64,000 bases of DNA, from the NCBI GenBank assembly GCA_963662155.1, contig OY759266.1, forward strand, positions 55,693,510 to 55,757,509. Direction: 5' to 3'. Position 1 is the stretch's first letter. Each line of letters begins with the position of its first letter. Below the pieces are notes generated by a model. It saw only the letters and a list, made by a program, of their open reading frames with translations, was not told the DNA's origin and searched no databases. The DNA is from Lamellibrachia columna. Lineage: Eukaryota > Annelida > Polychaeta > Sabellida > Siboglinidae. Below, piece by piece: positions 26,901 through 41,900 of this stretch. Both the position numbers and the translations under genes were made by a program.

Positions 26901-29900
26901 CTTCCAATAGCAAGCTTCCAACAACAAGCTCCCAACAACAACCTCCCAACAACAAGCTCCCATCAACAAGCTTCCGACAACAACCTCCCGACAACAACCT
27001 CCCAACAACAAGCTCTCAATAACAAGCTCTCAACAACAAGCTTCCAACAACAAGCTCCCAACAACAAGCTCCCAACACCAAGCTCCCAACAACAAGCTCC
27101 CAATAGCAAGGTACCATTGGCTCATCGAGACTTCAAGAATACTACAATGTTTCATCTCCTCTTAATCTTTGCATCTATTGCATGTTTTTAACTAAGGTAT
27201 CTCAGTTCTGGAATTGTACATTTTTAGAATCGACAAAGTTGTTAAATTAGTTGAGTTAACCAAATCAAATTGAGTTAATTCTTGTGCAATGCAGTACACT
27301 CTTGAGAATGCATGCTTTGCAAAATAGTAAAGGACTGTATCAGTGATCACAACAACAGTAAATTAAGTTATGGTTTAGTTTGATCAATATGTGTGGACAT
27401 AACTGATGCCTGTTAGTTTAGTGTTTGTGTTATTACAGAGTTGTCAGGCAGACCTCGTGAAGGATAGCTGTCATCGATACTTCATCTCCGTCTTGACAGA
27501 CAGCTACATGCCAGTAAGTTGTTGGCTTGTTCCATTGCTATGTATCTTGACAGACAGCTACATGCCAGTAAGTTGTTGGCTTGTTCCATTGCTATGTATC
27601 TTGACAGACAGCTACATGCCAGCAAGTTGTTGGCTTGTTCCATTGCTATGTATCTACAGTAAAACCTGTGATGAACGACCATGCTTCTTTCCTGACCATT
27701 TTTTCTTCTGACATAAACTGTATAATGGCTGTCAACAATAACCACCTGTAAAATAGAACCAATGGTCAGGTCACTTTGAATTTTACTCCAACAAGTAAAC
27801 AAATATTTAACAATTATTGATACCTCAAGTGAAATCAGACAGGAGGTAACACCCTTTGTCTTACAAAAATGTGATCGCAAATTTGTTTGTTATTTCGCTT
27901 TGTGACGCTTCAAAATATGTCATTGTTACACCTTGATTCGTACTTGAAATAACTGGAAAGTTTGATAAGGAACATTGTCTTTTTTACTACTGCTGCATAT
28001 TTGTCAGTTGTGGGATCAGTTTAGTTGGTCTTCTTTAGTCAAGTATTTCGGACAAGAAATGGGATACAATTTCAATGACAGAATGAAGTAGAGAAAGTGA
28101 ATGTAGCAGACCTGGTCTAACAAACGTTTTGTTCTGTTTTAGCCGGATCACCGAACAATGGCTGCCTTTGTTCTTGCCATGATTGTCAACAACTATAGGA
28201 CAGGACAGGTGAGTGGTCGTTTATTCTGTACACAATGAAGGTTATGTTTTATTGGAAAGTGGACTGCTTATTATGCAGCCAGGAAACAACGGTAATAGGA
28301 ATGTGAGCTCTGCAACGCAAACCGGATACGATACTGAACCCTTCATACAACTTCATCCAAAACTTTAGGTTTTTTTAGAGTCTGTCACAGATTTATAGTT
28401 TGGCTGGGATAATGCGGTAATCCAGTAGACATGTTCGTTATGGTTCAGTGTGTGTATATTTGTACAACTACAAATCAACAACAGGGGTATATGTAACAGA
28501 TTTCCCGATTACTAACAAAATTAATAGTACAGTAAATAATCACAAATCAAGTATGCTGAGTAGAATTACAATCTACCTATGTTCAATATTATTTATCACT
28601 ATTAAATCACAGTTTACAGAATAATTCGAAGTCTCTTATGAACTTGCTGGTGTCGCTTCTAGTATAGACAGTTCCAGCAAGGGTGATGGCAAGCTAGTGA
28701 CAGCGAATGCAATCAAGCATGCCCTGGTGATTGCCGGTGGAGGAATTACAAAGAGGTTTCAGCGCATCTTGTTTGCTGGCAATCGTCGCCCAGTCCGGAC
28801 AATGAAGAGTCAATCAGTGTATTAATATTCACCGATGCATAATGGCGAAATAATCGTCTCTTGGATCAGTAATAATGCACCGACAATTATTGTCCTTGCA
28901 TGTCAAAACTCTTAACACGAGACATAGGTATAATCATATTACTTTACTCAGTGAATGTATTCTGTTCAAACGAACATTGCTTCACATTTCCATGTCTCTG
29001 AGATAGTTTATTGAGTTACATGGCGATTCAATTTGTGAATAATCATACGTCTCAGATGTCTGATTTATCTCAACTTTCTGACCAAAACATCCGACGTCAG
29101 CAGTTTTGTACTTCTTCTACCACCAATAACAATTGTCGTCTCATAATAAATCACCCAATCATTTTAGTGCATACATAACTCATATAGACCACAGAAAGGC
29201 TTGGTTGCCTATAAAACTTGCAAGTTGACTTGTGAAAAATAATGTATTAGTTGCACCAAAACACCCCAGTATATTCTACACAAAATCTATATCAAGAATC
29301 TAGATAACACATAATGATGGTGTACACCAAAGTGCATCTCATACAAGATTTATAACAGAAAAAGCCCTTTACAAATTTCCTTTATCTCAACCCATTATCA
29401 AAGTGAGAATATAAACATATTTACTTCACCATTATGCTGTCACCGACACAAATCAACAACTGCTACCATATCTCGAGATATTTGTTCTCCACCATAATTA
29501 AATGCTAACACGAGGATAAATAATATCAGTAGACAAGTTTTCGTTTATTTGTTAATCTGTTATAACAAACAAAGTACATTGGTCGCCATTAGACGCCACT
29601 AGCACGACTCTCAATCATTAAGTACCATCATTAGGTGGCTTAAGTAAACAAGCTGATTCTATACAACTCACACAATCTCCGATCTGTGACAGAGTCCACA
29701 TTCCTAAATTGCAATAACTTTTCTCAGATCATTCATCACAATTTCTTAGCACTTGTTAAAATGTTTTTATATTTTTGACGTAGACATATATACATACATG
29801 ACTTACTCTGTAGGAAGCAGCACTGCAGGCTAACCTGATTGCCATCTGTCTCGACCAGTTGAAAGATGAACATCCTTTGCTGCGACAGTGGCTGGCCCTC

Positions 29901-32900
29901 TGTCTTGGGAAGGTACATCACACGATTGCTCATGTTTCTTTGCTAAAAAATTCTGTTATCAGTGAAATCTAAGATTAAGTAAGTTATTCTCATAAACAAT
30001 ACCAAACAGTGTGGCATGATATGAACATTTAATGATATCGTATTAAGAGGAAAAAGTTATATGAGAGGAGAAATTAAAAAATTTCATACGAAAGCATAGT
30101 GATGATGTGGGTGTACTAACATTGGAAAATTGGTTTATTGTTACTCCCTGTTAGTTCTTCCTGGCTAATGAATCTCCGTGTGGCTGTTAGCCTCCTTGGC
30201 TGACAATCAGTAATGCTCATGTTTGCCTCCATGCCTGATGATTCTCATTCCCCATTTTGTTTTTTACATGACCCCCCACTCGCTAGGATGGAATTATTTA
30301 GCTCTGTTTTTGGTTTGCTTTTAGGTGTGGACGTCGTTTGATGCAGCCCGTTGGTGTGGGGTCCGTGACAGTGCTCATGAGAAACTGTACAAGTTATTAA
30401 GGGACCCCGTTCCTGACGTAAGAATGGACCTCACATCAAGTGCATTTCTTCTACTTTGAAATGTCATACTGATAACGTTTGCTTGAACTGTGCATAATGT
30501 TTCAATTTTTGTATTGTATTAAGTATAAAAAGCAAAATGGAAATGTCGAGAAATTTACATGTTGATGTAGGTAATATTTTAGATTGCGATATACATTTTA
30601 AGAATCAGACCACATACTCTGTGTTTTTATTCCAGGTTCGAGCAGCTGCTGTATTTGCCCTTGGTACATTCATTAGCAACACAACTGAACGTAGTGACCA
30701 TGCCAACAACATAGACCACAGCGTTGCCATGACACTAATCAGCGTCACCCAGGATGGTAGTTCATTGGTCCGAAAGGTAAGACGATCGAACTGGACTTTG
30801 ATGTATCAAGACTTAACCAATCTTTGAATTGTGAAACTACCTTGTTCTATGATGTTTAGACATGTGTTTGTCTGTTCTATGACGTCAGACGTGTTCTATG
30901 AAGTCAGATGTGTTCTGTGACGACATGTTTGTGTGCTGTTGTCAGGAGCTGGTGGTGGCTCTTGGAGGCCTTGTCATGCACTCCGCGGTTCAATTTGCTG
31001 CTGTCGCATTCAAGTTCCTGGAGGACGAGAAACAGCAGAAGACACTCGCAGTGCCACCTGTTGGGCTGAATATTGCCATCGGAGCAGGTAGGTTCTGTAC
31101 AAGTTGAACGTGTTCGCGTGAACCCTTTAGCATCTGTCAGTATAGAGGCAGGCAGAGAGTTTGTTGTATGCAGCTATTTTGAACATCTGCCAAATGCAAT
31201 AATTTTAAGTAACCTCTTCAGTTATGACTGTTGATGTTTAGTTTACGCCCTGTCATTTTAATAAAAGAGCGTACATTTGTTCAGATCATTGAAACAATTG
31301 ACTTCGATCGTTTGATTGGGTAACTTATGAAAGCGAATAGCATTGATGAGACAGATTTTTCATGATATGTATCTGAAACGAGAGGATAAAAAAATCGAAT
31401 TGAAGTGGCAGCTTTAAATGTTAATGAAGCCATGACAGGTGCTGCTCCCTAGGACATAACAGCTGTGTGACTGGTTATGTTTTGATCACAATAGGAATGG
31501 AACAGAGACGCATAGGCATGCACCGTGGAAGTGGTAAAATGAACTTTGTCATCGTAGCATGACTCTCTAATGGTGACAATGTTGGTGTTGTAATCAGTAG
31601 AACGACTCGCTTAGTTTCTGTGTTACATATGATTTTACTAAAACGCTTTTTGCTATATTGACCCTCGAATTGGTGGCCAAGAGAAATGTACATCTGGATT
31701 GTACTAAATTTTTTGTAGGATACTTAACTTTAATTTTGCAATGGCTTGCTGTGCATCCTTTCTGCGTAACACGCTGTCATTGCTGTGCATTCACTTTATT
31801 TGAAAAACAGAAACTGGTTAACAAATGTATTATTTATTAACTAGCTAACATGTGCAATTACCAAATCATGCTTGGTGCTTTTCTTTTGGGATGATGATTT
31901 TAATTAATTAGTTTTACATAGCTCTTCTATCGTACCCTTGTAAAAATACATATTCTTAACTTGTTCAGTATTGTTACACACCAGCCGTTTACTTTGGTGC
32001 ACATAATATATTAGAAACTTAGAACTTGATAATGATTATATCAATAACGCTAGTTTAGGTCTCTCTCTCTCTCTCTCTGCATGCCAACTGTCATACTGCA
32101 GAGTCGCTAATCTGACATATTGGAGTAGAACTCTTCTCTAGTGGAGGTAGGATTATAACTGTTTCTTGTGTAAGCAGTTGATTACACACCCAGGACTAAT
32201 GAGCACGGTTACAAATGAACAGATTATTTCTTAAACTTGTCATACCTACTCTATTAATATACAAAGGCAGGCACAATCATAAAGAGGTAAATTGTTTCAA
32301 ACTGTGGTGCAAGTTTGTTGTGCCTGTCTTTGTGAGCTGGCATGGTATTTAAGTTATGATGGGTCCAGTACAGATGATTCAACTATATGATACTGTTACA
32401 TAGATTGCCTGGCATATGTAGATAAAGGGACGACAGGTCTGGGTCGTGGGTTCAGTTTTTGCTAACTACTGTGGGTGTTTAGTGAATATAATCACATTGA
32501 TCTTAACCACCAGTATCGGTTAACAAAACCTAGAAATGATTGTTTCAAAATTTTTTCATTTTAGTTTGGTGAATCCTGGCTCTCAATTCCTTGCCGCTAG
32601 TAACATTCCTACAGATCATGTGAACATTTATTCATACATTCTGTGATATCATCCATCCTGTTATGGAATCAGGGCATTTATCAATGAACCTAGACTATGT
32701 CACTGTGAGGGAGATTTGTTGATAGTTACTTTTGGCTTACAGATGCTACAGGGATGTCGACAGTCGGAGCAGTGACGTCTGGAATGCGGAGGAGTGCCTC
32801 TGCCCGGAGTCTCAAGGCAAACCTCTCTCCCATAAACCAAACAGGTAGGGCCTGGCATGACCACATGTTACATGGTTCCTGTTACTTGTATGTATGTTTG

Positions 32901-35900
32901 TCTCCCTCTTGATGGGAGATGCATGCCAAACATGAGAGGCACACAAACATTTATTTGATGAATTTCTTTCATGTGAGAGACACAATCAGATGTAATTTCT
33001 TCATCTAATTCAAATTAAATGAAAAGATAACTAAGTTGTATATTTTTTAAATTGCTCCTTTTTACATGCAATTGTAACTGTTTACATATTACACATGATT
33101 GTAAATGTTTACACATTTAAGTTTTTACACACAATTGTTACCGATTACATTACACACTAATGAACCGACAATTTTGGTAGGTGGCGCCACCCTCACTGTC
33201 AACACCAATGGTAATGGCGAGCTGATGTCAATAAAGCGTGTGCCTTCCAACACATCAATGTCAGGGCTGCTGGGGACGAGTTATGGAGGCATCTACACCC
33301 ATGTGTGGAAAGCTCTTGTGCAACTCTCTATAGACCCCTGCCCAGAGGTTGCTGACACAACGAAGACACTGATTGATTTTGTCAAGCAAAAGGTGCTGTT
33401 TCATAGTTGTAGTGTCCTCGGGTTGTTTGATTCATTAAGTCATTTGTATGCATTAAACATGTTTGGGAGGAAGACCAATTTTCATTAATTACTGTTTTTT
33501 TGTCTATATCTGACTTCGCACATCGATTTTTTACTCTTCTTGTTTTTGACTCATGGAACCTGTCTAGCATTGCTCATTTGTGCAAACTCATTTGTGCAAA
33601 TGTATTTAGTTTTGATGAAATCATTGGACAAACTATTCACTTAATTTTGGTTCGGCCATATATTTTTTTAATGTGGTTCATTAAAACACCAATAGGCAGT
33701 CAGTATGCTAGAGTAGAAATAGGTTATACTATATAACGTGATTTCAGACTTTATAAATTGTCATTGCTTGAGACAGGGCTCCTAAAAAATATTACATTAC
33801 TTAAATGTGCCATTTGCGCTATTTAGTCATGCATGTTCTTAAAATGTTAGGAACTGGATTACTAATTCGCCGTTACAAATTGGTTGTTAGGTTGGATCAA
33901 CACAACCAAAGCAGGTGACGAAGCGCAAGTCTGCGTCATCCCAGTCTGCTCCTAGCAGCCCATCCAACAAGCCTCTCCTCCCTCAGATGTGGTTAGTTCT
34001 TGTTTCTGCTCTCAAGGCCAGTACACACATGCGATTTATGCCTCAGTTAGCAGGGCGACACCATGTTGGATTACAATGCAGCTAATTATTGTATGCGTTT
34101 AAACAAGCGATATGTATAGAGTCTACACTGTAGACAGTGAGTGCGAATTATTGATTTGCACAAATCCTGACTTGAGCTTTGATGAAAGTCATAATGAGTG
34201 CACCAGCTGTCGGCCATGGTGGCCGCTGATTGGACACTGCTTTAAAATTGGGAGTGACTGTTGGTGAGATTGGACATGGCTCCAGTTTGACAAACTGTTG
34301 ACCAGTTGGCCAAGTAATTGCTGATGTAAACCGGCCTTTAGCTGTTGCTCATTCGAATTGTTACAGGTTGATTGTCAACTATAGATGACCAACAAGACTA
34401 CGTCACACAACATTGATACAATTTTGGTGGTCTTTCATTTTAGCCATTGGGTTTGGTTTTGAGAAATCAAAATTATGTCGTAGGGTGTAACATTGAAATT
34501 ATGGTTAACCTGTATGTTGCTTCCTATGGCATATCTGGTAAAAATTCAATGTATAATTGGAGACTGGTCTCCTCATATCAAAGCCAGTATTTGCAGTGAC
34601 TTCGTTGAGGTGTACGATGATCTGTGTGTGCTAACAGACAGTGTGGCACCCTCAAACAGATAGTGTTTTCACAAAGTGTGCTGCCAAAAGAGCTCCCACT
34701 GCCAGCAATCAAGATGGTTTTCTCAAGCACTCAATGTCTGGACACAACATTGTTGTAATGGATACTGCAGAAATGTAACCTAGTTACTATAGCTACCTTC
34801 TGCAAAAGACTAGACACTTATTCAAAATTGCACTATCACCCTATATCCTTGGCAGTGCTTTACTTTTTATGATGACTTGCGCATTCCTGTTCATGACATC
34901 ATGGTTAACAGTTCTGGTTGTTGCACGTCTGAGTTCAGGTTCCTGAGGATTCAGGTGCTATAGAAGTTTATTATTAATTATTATTATGTTATCCGTCCCT
35001 ACATCTACAGTACAACGCCACCAAAGGGGAACCTGGTCGACTCCCACGGGCATCCGTCTGTGCGAACCTCCGACCAGCTGACATCCCCACGGAACCTTCT
35101 GGTGGGTGGCGCCACTGGCAACTACCCACACTCATCACAATTCAGTCGCACGCGCAAGCTGTTTGACAGAGGACCTGATCTCGTAAGTTGTCATTTGTTG
35201 TCATTTCTTTGTTTTGTTGGTGTCTTGCTTATGTGTCCAGTTTGTAGGATTGTGTGGGCAGCTAGCTGCTTGCTGGACATTCACATATTATTGGTCACAT
35301 TTTAAAATTTTGGTTGTTAAGATATATCCTCACTAATACTCCTCATACACACATAAATTATAATTTTACTGTTATCTGATTAATTTTTTTAAATTGGAAT
35401 ATCATTTACATTGCATGCTGAATGGCCGGGTTGATATTTTTCATCAGATAACGGTCAGTTTATATCTTTTAATTGTGGTTCATTTATTATTGGTTTATTT
35501 ATTTTTTTGACTTTTTACAACTTTATACATTGTATGCCAAGCATTAATATTTACAATGTAGTTACAAAAAAAAAAAAAATTATTGTCAACTTTACTTTCT
35601 TTTTGCATTTTTTTTTTTTGTATGTAATTTTTAAATACTATTTTATGTATTTATGTCCACACTCAGGCATTAGCCCCCGAATTTGATGATGCTTAAGTAA
35701 TGTTATTATTATTATTCATTAAAATACATTGTATCTTTATTGCTGTTGTGTTTGGTTTTAGTTGGAGGAGAACAGTGACGAGGCTCAGTTCAAGAGACAA
35801 CTCGTGTCAACAGAGTTCTTTCAGTGGAGTTGTCGTCACTTCTCTCAGTCACTCATGGGCGCATCGGACGCAACCGACCCAGAGAGCATGACACGTCATG

Positions 35901-38900
35901 AACACAACTATCGTGTGTCCCGAGCAGAACGTGTCCGCAAGGAGGCGGTGGTGGAACAGTCACGAGCGGGTATGTCATGGTCATGGGTGACGGTCAGTGA
36001 TTGACAGTGATGTTTCTTGTTGATCATTCATGATCAGTGATGGTCCTTGTTGATCATTGGTGGTCAGTGATTGATCTTGTTGATCATTGGTGGTCAGTAA
36101 TGGTCCTTGTTGATCATTGGTGGTCAGTGATGGTCCATGTTGATCATTGGTGGTCAGTGATGGTTCATGTCAATGATTCATAGTCAGTGATGGTCCTTGT
36201 TGATCATTGTTAGTCAGGTATGGTCCTTGTTGGTCATTGATGGTCATTGATAATCCTTGTTGATCAGTGGTGATCAGTGATGGTCCTTGTTGATAATTTG
36301 TGGTCAGTGATGGTCCTTGTTGATCATTGGTGGTCAGTGATGGTCCTTGTTGATCAATGTTGATCAGTGATGGTCCTTATTGATCATTGTTAGTCAGGTA
36401 TGGTCCTTGTTGGTCATTGATGGTCATTGATAATCCTTGTTGATCAGTGGTGATCAGTGATGGTCCTTGTTGATAATTTGTGGTCAGTGATGGTCCTTGT
36501 TGATCATTGGCAGTCAGTGATGGACCTTGATGGTCATTTATGGTAAGTGATGGTCCTCGTTGATCATTTATGGTCAGTGATGGACCTTGTTGATCATTGG
36601 TAGTCAATGATGGACCGCATTGATCATTTATGGTCAATTATGGTCCTTGTTGATCATTTATGGTCAATGATGGTCCTTGTTGATCATTTGTGGTCAGTGA
36701 TATGGTCATTAGTTATGAAAGTTAACGTTCATGTCAGTTGTGTGAAAAAACCTGTCATATGTAAAACTAGACAGTCTCCAAATCTGCACAAAGACACCCA
36801 TTCAGAATTGGTGGCACTGTTTATCACATGGAATGTTTCTCCTGTCTATTTCAGGTTTCTCTCGACTGGACGAGCAGATCTTCATCAACCGTAATGAAAG
36901 CTTGCCTGGGGTGGTTCGCTTCCACCCCTATGAGCCCCATCTGGCTGTGGCAGACAAGGAGGGGGTCAGGTGAGAGGACTTTAAATACGAATTGTGTCTG
37001 GGTGTCCACCAGGGGTTGGTGTAGGCAGAAACACCAAGTCCCAAGTCACAAGTGATATGAGGATACTTAGTAAGAACATATCATCAAAATGTAGTTTGTT
37101 TAGTTTTTGTGTGTATGATTATAATGGTTTGTAAGTGATAATGTTACATTATGCATTTCCACCATAAATCTTTGGTGGTCCTTCGTTCTGATAATGACTT
37201 TTGCACATCCCTGTTCATGACTATGCTTAATGATTCTGGTTTGTTGCGCCTCGGAGCTCAGGTTCCTGGGGATATAGGCATTATAGAAGTTCATTATTAT
37301 TATTTTTTGTAGATAAACACTTTAAACATTAGAGACTTGTGATTTTCTGCAAGTTTTAGTAATGACTGCCTTGAATGTTCTGTAAAAGACTTGTTTTGTC
37401 AGGATCTTGACTGGTTATTGTTATATATATATATATATACATTTTCACAAGTCCAGTGTCGTTTTAAATTGTTGGCTTTGGATGTTGATTATCTCAGCAG
37501 CTTTGTTTTAAAAGTGCTATAAACATGACATGGTTGCTCGATGATGGTTATGGTATGATTTCCACCTGCAGCCTGTGGGATTGGGAACAGGGTGTGAAGT
37601 TGACACACTTCCACAACTACAACCCTTCCCCCAGCCGAATCACCTGCATGGACTTCATCAACTGTGACAACGATGCCCTCCTACTCACCGGCTCAGGTAC
37701 ACGGGGTCCAATCACGGATATGTCTCTTTCTCAGGCAACTAAGTCACCTCCACTTTATGTTTTAAAGAGGAAATACTGCTAACATAAAGATAAACATGTT
37801 TATTTTCATGATTATTGCAAGTTGATAAGTTGAGAGTGGTACGCGATGTTTGAACAGGTTCAGTCGGTTAATGGCGCAGTGACAGGAATATGTTTGTGCT
37901 GATAATGATCTATTGCAAGTAAGTTGGAATAAGACACACAGAACTGTAGGGCCCATCTGCATGGTGTCTACCTAATCCCAGGGCCAGGGGAAGTAGACAA
38001 TCATACTCATAGAGTAAACGTGTAGAGAACCGAAGCAACCAGTATTTTATAATGATAAAACAATATATTGCATACTAAAAAAATACTAATGCATTGGATT
38101 TGGTTATAAGAAAATTGTTTTACTGTCATTAGTGATACCGTTCTCAGTTAAAACTGACCGGTAATCAATTAATGATTGATTGATTGACAGATAAACCTGT
38201 CCATGTGTTTTTGGGATTAAATTTGTTCAAGAAAATAAACCTTGTCAAATAATTAGTTAGTTTGAATTTATTTGTTATCTTTGATTCAGTTAGTTTGACG
38301 TTCCCACCATTGTTGTTGCAGACGACGGAGCTGTGAGGGTCTGGGGTAGATTCTCCCGGGACACGTCACCTCTGTTGATGACGTCCTGGCAGGCTCTTTC
38401 TGACATGCTGCCATCTAACAGAGGTCGGTTGAACTAATTGCTCTCTGTTTTTTTCCAGAAGTTCAGGGTGAAGCTCGAATTGATACTGGTCCTTGATTTT
38501 TTTTTTTTCTGTTTTATTGCTGTCTCCACACACCCTCTTCCTCGTTCTCCACTCCCCTCCCAATCCTGCGAAATATCTCTCCAGTGAATCTCCACACATT
38601 TCTCCCATCTCTTCTCACACACCATTTAATCTGGAGCAGACCCAGAAAGATGCAAGGATATTCATATTACCTTAGGATATAGAGTGTTCTACTTAATAAT
38701 ATACAATATTATATATATATATTTATATCTCACAGTCCAGCTCAGTTGGAGAGAAAACTCGATCTGTGAAAGTATATTACATTATTTAATTGTCTTGCAC
38801 AATTCAGTTACATTTGGCATGCTTTCTTGCACATGTGGCTTGGTCAACCCTGTGGAGTCAGATGGCTCTCTCTGCAACAGTAAAAATATAAGTAATTATG

Positions 38901-41900
38901 CTCAATAGTCATATAACAACTACTACACACAATTGTATGCACACAATTGCAGGCAAATTTGCAGTCAAACTTGTAGTCTAAGATATACATGTATGAGCAA
39001 TATGTAATAAACCTTACAAAAAGAAGCATGGCATAGTGCCCTTGATAGCTAACGTGTGCCAGCATGGCAGTGACAGCTTTACAAAAGAATTATAAATGAA
39101 AGGTTACAATTTCTCTGTTAACAATGCACCTCTAGTTCACAATACATTCCATGTTATAAACAGTACAGTACCTGCGAAAGTCTATTATAGTATTTATCTG
39201 TCTTGCACAATTACATTCGCCACCTTCTCTTGCACAGGTGGCTTGGTCAGCCTCTCTCTGGCCAGTTGTCTTGTCAGTTTCCACAGTCTGCGCCATCTGG
39301 TGGCCAAGTTGCCAAGTATATTCCTTTCACCATACAGCTGTTACTGTCTGTTGACTACACCTGTTTTAACAAATACCTGTTACATGTATATTTTTAATAT
39401 TTAGCGTAATTATGTGCATGTTTATTTACATATCATTTTATTGTAAAGCGTATTGATCTATCTAGTACAGGAATATGCGCTGTGAAAGAACCAACATTGT
39501 TATTATTATTATGCTGCTGTGATATAACTGCTTTTACGTTTAGTTTAGCTCAGTGCTTTGATAAGGTCGTCATACTAGTAGATATGTTTGCTGTTTCAAG
39601 ATGATTTACATTTCTTTTGTGAATAAATTGTTTGAGGTAACAATAAAAGAAATGTTACACTAGAACAAGATGACATTTTCGTATATAAAAATAGTAACAA
39701 CAATCAAATATCACAGATTTTAGACAAGATGTACCAAAACTAGATATTGTTTGTCATATGAGATCCTTGTTTGGGGAGTAAGTAGTAACTATTGTATTCC
39801 CTGCGGCAGCATCAGGCCTTGTCATAGACTGGGAGCAGGCCACGGGAAGACTGTTTGCATCGGGAGACGTCCGAACCATCCAGGTGTGGGACGCCAACAG
39901 TGAACTGAAGATACAGGTGAGATCAGTAGCAGGCTCCGTTTAACAGGTAATAACTAACAAGTGCCTAAGACACGGGTTTTGCTATTTGTACTCATGCCAA
40001 GTAAAACATTGTTGCAATTACTGCAAGGAAATGAGTTTTCTTTTGAGTGATATATAAACTGGAAATGACATCAGCGGGGGTCAGGAATTAGTTATATTGT
40101 TTGCAATGCTATGCATGTTTTTTACTATTGTTCCAAGTTACATAATCTTCACTAAAATGTTCTTGAAAGTGTGGCTCCTGGGAGATGTACGCTTGCTGGT
40201 ATCACAAAATGGCGCGACCGGATTAGAAGAAAAAGCTGCAAGATCACAGAAGTAATAGTGATGAATATTGTCTGAGGCTAAGAGTTAAAGCTATTTGATG
40301 AGGCCTATTATTGTCTTGTCCACCCCCACAGGACATCGCAACAGGTGCAGACAGCTGTGTCACAAGTCTGACCGCTGGTCACCTCGGCGAAAGTGTCGTC
40401 ACTGCAGGGTTTGGTGACGGCTGTGTGCGGCTATATGATCATCGCATGGCCAACAGCGAATGGTATGTAACAAGCTTGCTGTTACCATGGCAATCACTGG
40501 ATATTTCACCCACCATTGTACAGTGGATGTTCACTGCTTGTGTTTGTGTCACTATAGTCATGTTACCTGCAGTTGAATCAGCATTTGACAAAATATAAAA
40601 TCTTGTTCAGTACTACAAGGCAGAAGAACAAAGGTTTAAATTAGTAATAAAATATATAAAATTAATGTATTTACATTCAAAATACTTGTTACTGCTGTGG
40701 TTGATTATATCAAGAGTTGGCCAGTTGCACAGAATATTTGCCTGTGTAACGTATTTATAAATAAACCCAATCGGAGTAACAACCTGTGTGTTAATTGTTT
40801 CCCTAGCTGTGCATGTATGTCAATATAACTTATTCATACACATGCATAGTTTAAGTTCTCTTAGTTCTGTTAGAAATTAACATTGTTCAGACACTGTTGG
40901 TGAATAAATTGTTTCATTTGTAGCCGGAGCACTTCATTACGCAAACATCTCAGTTGGGTTGTAAAGGTGCACATGCTGAATGAATCCACACTGTTGAGTG
41001 CAAGGTAAGAAACAAATCTTTCTTGTGATCCTTGGCATTTTGGGATTTTTTTCATCGTAATTCAATCCAAGTTTGTTTACTCACACATTAATTTTGTACT
41101 GTTGACCTATACTGACTGTGTTGCCACATAAATCTTAATGGCATTTGTAGTCAACTGTGTTTGCAGTGTTGAAGGAGAGATTCAGTGTTGGGTGTTTGTG
41201 GTGTTGATGGACATTCAGTGTAGTCAACTGTTTGCAGTGTTGATGGAGAGATTCAGTGTTGGGTGTTTGTGGTGTTGATGGACATTCAGTGTAGTCAACT
41301 GTTTGCAGTGTTGATGGAGAGATTCAATGTTGGGTGTTTGTGGTGCTGATAGACATTCAGTGTAGTCAACTGTTTGCAGTGTTGACGGAGAGATTCGTCG
41401 TTGGGACGTGAGAGCGGACAAGATGATGAACACTATCAACGTGAAGCAGGGTGTGACATCAGTCGAAGTCCACAGCTATGGTGACATCATTGCCTGGTTC
41501 GTAAAATATTCTTTCTCAGAAAGTAACCAAATTCATACTATCCTAATAACATGTATGAAATAAACATTTTGGTAAACTCTAATATGGTATTAGTGGATAT
41601 GGTAGCTCGGCAGTAGAACACATTGTTAATAGAGGGAACCTGGGGCTCAAGTTCACCTGCTGCTGTTTAGAAACTTGGGGAATTCCTTTCACCCCACATT
41701 GTCTTTGTTCTTCATGTGACTAGAGACTTGGCCCTTCAAAACTGTCATGTGACTTGACACTTGACCCTACAAGGCTGTCATGTGACTAGAGACTTAACAT
41801 TACAAGATTCTTAGAACTGTGTTTTGTATGTCTACAGTGCATCAGCTCAGCAGTTCATTGGTGTTTTCAATCAGTCGGGAGACACCCTCAGTCAGATCAA

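Larger units (their letters stand above)
24858..31087 (+). other. RPTOR: RPTOR HEAT/armadillo repeat region, exons 10-18
   Basis: Residues about 379-708. Helical repeats include [84 protein letters not shown] and [14 protein letters not shown]. In mTORC1 this solenoid contacts mTOR. The following linker (exons 19-23) is shorter than in vertebrates, with Ser-rich stretches such as [15 protein letters not shown] and [15 protein letters not shown]. Confidence 0.88.

Noticed and set aside
26541..27011. Three minus-strand frames of 125-156 codons rich in Leu, Gly, Cys and Trp
   Set aside because: A 14-bp repeat without stops is read in all three frames; there is no unique sequence or start context.
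36377..36637. Minus-strand frame of NDQQGPSLT repeats
   Set aside because: By-product of the 30-bp minisatellite in RPTOR intron 23.
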